From contig CAJKSU010000153.1 in NCBI GenBank assembly GCA_905202605.1, positions 1-6,988 on the forward strand: 6,988 bases of DNA, given 5' to 3'. The notes below the pieces were generated by a model. That model did no database searches. It worked only from the letters and a program-made list of their open reading frames with translations, and had not been told where the DNA came from. Position 1 is the first letter of the stretch, and each line of letters opens with the position of its first letter. A program made the translations under genes and the position numbers. Positions 6,401-6,988 of this stretch are shown here, piece by piece. Source of the stretch: an uncultured Eubacteriales bacterium. GTDB lineage: Bacteria; Bacillota; Clostridia; Oscillospirales; Oscillospiraceae.

Positions 6401-6942
6401 TGCCTTCCGTGAGCTTTAAGGATGTTCCGGAGAGCAGCTGGTGCTATGACGCGGCGCAGTGGGCCGTGGAAAAGAAGGTGACTCTGGGCAAGACGGAGGA
6501 TACCTTTGCTCCCGGCGAAAAGCTGACCCGCGGGCAGATGGTGACGTTCCTGTGGCGTGCAGCCGGAAGCCCGGAGCCGCAGGGGAAGACCAATCCCTTT
6601 ACGGATGTCGCTGCCGGATCCTACTATGAAAAGGCGATCCTGTGGGCAGTGGAGCAGGGCATTACCAATGGAACCACAGCAACCACCTTTGCGCCCAATG
6701 ATGCTTGCACCAGAGCGCAGACAGTGACCTTCCTGTGGCGTGCCGCCGGTAAGCCTCAGGTGGAGACGGAAACGAAGTTCCGGGATCTCAGAGCGAATGC
6801 CTACTACTATGACGCCGTACAGTGGGCGGCGCAGAACAACATTACCAAGGGAATGTCGGACGGGAAGTTCCAGCCGGATACGGTGTGCAGCCGTGGTCAG
6901 GGTGTAACGTTCCTGTATCGGGCACACGAGATTTTGAAGTAA
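3412..6942 (+). CDS. Exported SLH-domain surface protein with Shr-like haem-interacting (DUF1533) repeats and beta-helix region
   Basis: A 1176-aa modular secreted protein. The signal peptide ends near AFA28. Three diverged repeats (about 44-144, 168-267, 349-463) share an AITGVTVNGTAW-like strand and an end such as ITAEGYENLTLSL; they resemble the Shr-like haem/haemoglobin-interacting domain, formerly DUF1533. A B-repeat-like domain (270-347) lies between repeats 2 and 3. An Ig-like region (466-610, KDPGTYLVSVTITDNQG) and a beta-helix-like region rich in V-GGTL and LADGAVL rungs (655-930) follow. A Pro-Asp linker (971-1000) leads to three SLH domains (about 1001-1053, 1062-1116, 1122-1175) with TRGQ, TRAQ and SRGQ motifs, which would bind it to wall polysaccharide. 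No sortase motif or C-terminal membrane anchor is present. ATG 3412 is chosen over the in-frame ATG 3307 because AAGGGAG (3398-3404) precedes it and the signal peptide starts there. No catalytic residues are evident; haem binding is inferred, and a purely structural or adhesive role is the alternative. Confidence 0.85.
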   Translation: MNKLLRKAAAWVLSAAMALSMVAVPAFAANTAPSTAPECEVTSGISSQLVTMKFTQNEQDWFNAIESVTVDGTAYEKSDSSPTFNYGQNYWYAGTVTGAYGREYALQLTENFASSPAAVVVKAADYPDVTITLTKSGSGYTAELSTAQQLEPEPSTKPEEGKKLQPPTSYQVEANFGYDFQFTFESGAESYLSAITGVTVNGTAWNRASNSYGVWNSKDYYVGASSLRLVIGEAFDENPATCVITAEGYENLTLSLDKNTHQATVVDTAPKTYAVTAKTAEHGTITVSPAAAEAGATVTITAVPEEDYALESLTVAQADGTAVELATENTFVMPASDVTVEGTFAAISLKKLELSEVSLSVDSFGHDWLLGFSDEGYLAAVTGVTVNGTTWGEKAYAPSSGGCYQKDTEHQQLVFSKVDFSAGPEIPVLKSGDVITIQAKGYEDLTMKLVVDPAGKGTLTEDDGKGDPYHLYVKLEGGFEAAITGQKEYDGVSGATGAASSNQNSDVTVYGALVEGDKQPEDQDWEELDHLSQIQVEGSKSSVNIVPDTANGTAAESDCGMEGVYMTQSSSLTLSGTPKDPGTYLVSVTITDNQGRTATSNALPFRVYSGQETLADQISEKNLTQTQDGKYMWDIMEPWAISQFGSNVTGEENAVRVPAGLKAWYGSHKSGTYGYLGYDLDWEKVEAEEIPQTLYIPDGCNLTLVNMEILSSVRIVVENGGTLCLRDSVVQGIVDVQSGGTFSMNYNDYGEGEFLTGASICGQLRLADGAVLENAAIYSHINYLANGDLVDRSSSEPVVTTEGNVTVKGKVFIEGDEAASDIGQTALRVSGTLTLADDAVLAVYGGGAKVSVYAQGGTALELADGAVTGNGKLIALGGAALFGDGGNAVSGKGTISVPDAFLQGATAYGTKATAGKALAGSDVTVTSAKRSVKDGENVEMGKDDPLYALYWRTGIDPTPDLGLYKTEDYQEPNPNPDPDPEPDPNPDPDPTPDPDPVPSVSFKDVPESSWCYDAAQWAVEKKVTLGKTEDTFAPGEKLTRGQMVTFLWRAAGSPEPQGKTNPFTDVAAGSYYEKAILWAVEQGITNGTTATTFAPNDACTRAQTVTFLWRAAGKPQVETETKFRDLRANAYYYDAVQWAAQNNITKGMSDGKFQPDTVCSRGQGVTFLYRAHEILK
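6322..6411 (+). repeat. Pro-Asp/Asn/Glu linker repeat within the surface protein
   Basis: About 30 codons of alternating proline with aspartate, asparagine or glutamate (PNPDPDPEPDPNPDPDP-like), encoded by a degenerate GATCC(C/T)GA(C/T)CC-type repeat. It separates the ligand-facing region from the SLH anchor, as an extended, acidic wall-spanning spacer would. Tandem DNA of this type commonly varies in length between strains. Confidence 0.85.
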
Positions 6943-6945
6943 AAA

Positions 6946-6988
6946 AAGTTAGGGGTACGCGGGAATCCGCGTACCCCTAACTTCTGTT
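6946..6988 (+). terminator. Intrinsic terminator after the surface-protein gene
   Basis: A perfect 17-bp stem, AAGTTAGGGGTACGCGG (6946-6962) with its exact complement (6967-6983), encloses a GAAT loop four bases after the TAA stop. The A-run before it (6941-6947) would supply a U-tail in the reverse direction, so it may also stop transcripts entering from the right. The forward tail (CTTCTGTT) is cut off by the end of the window. Confidence 0.9.

Noticed and set aside
4453..6927. An 824-codon open frame on the minus strand, opposite the surface-protein gene
   Set aside because: It is antisense to a gene with signal peptide, recognisable domains and terminator. Its translation is low-complexity-like, rich in Arg, Ala, Gly and Ile, with no domain. 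Biased codon use of the sense gene explains the lack of stops.
1..6988. CRISPR arrays, tRNA or rRNA genes
   Set aside because: No regularly spaced direct repeats, tRNA-like cloverleaf with CCA end, or conserved rRNA segments were seen on either strand.

Overview
The window looks like a chromosomal segment of a gut-type Clostridia/Oscillospiraceae bacterium (Firmicutes). The clues are a large serine recombinase of the kind found on Clostridia conjugative or mobilisable elements, strong GGAGG ribosome sites, sigma-A type promoters, and an exported protein with S-layer homology (SLH) domains of the 'TRGQMVTFLWRAAG' style. The assignment rests on style only; no rRNA or tRNA is present.

Left part (1 to about 2085) is the right-hand end of an integrated mobile element. 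It holds the 3' end of a small accessory protein (stop at 221), a promoter with a dyad between its -35 and -10 boxes, and a complete 564-aa large serine recombinase (340-2034). The element must end within about 50 bp after the recombinase. Directly beyond it, on the minus strand, a perfect Shine-Dalgarno and ATG (2098-2083) follow the stop of tauE, but the reading frame closes after five codons. I read this as the start of a host gene, formerly in an operon with tauE, cut off by the element.

Middle part (2106-2999, minus strand) is a TauE/SafE-family permease gene with a clear promoter and a strong hairpin in its short leader. Between it and the next gene lies a 400-bp intergenic stretch between divergent promoters. 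It contains a 93-bp MITE-like element with 17-bp imperfect terminal inverted repeats flanked by TAAG direct repeats, then a promoter, two copies of a GTTAGCT-N3-ACTAA dyad, and a terminator-like hairpin.

Right part (3412-6942, plus strand) encodes a 1176-aa exported modular surface protein: signal peptide, three diverged repeats resembling the Shr-like haem/haemoglobin-interacting domain (formerly DUF1533), a B-repeat-like domain, an Ig-like region, a beta-helix-like region, an acidic Pro-Asp linker and three SLH domains. A perfect 17-bp stem-loop terminator closes the gene at the end of the window. The most interesting hypothesis is that this is a cell-wall-attached haem- or haemoprotein-binding protein under metal-responsive control; both halves of that idea are inference and can be tested separately.
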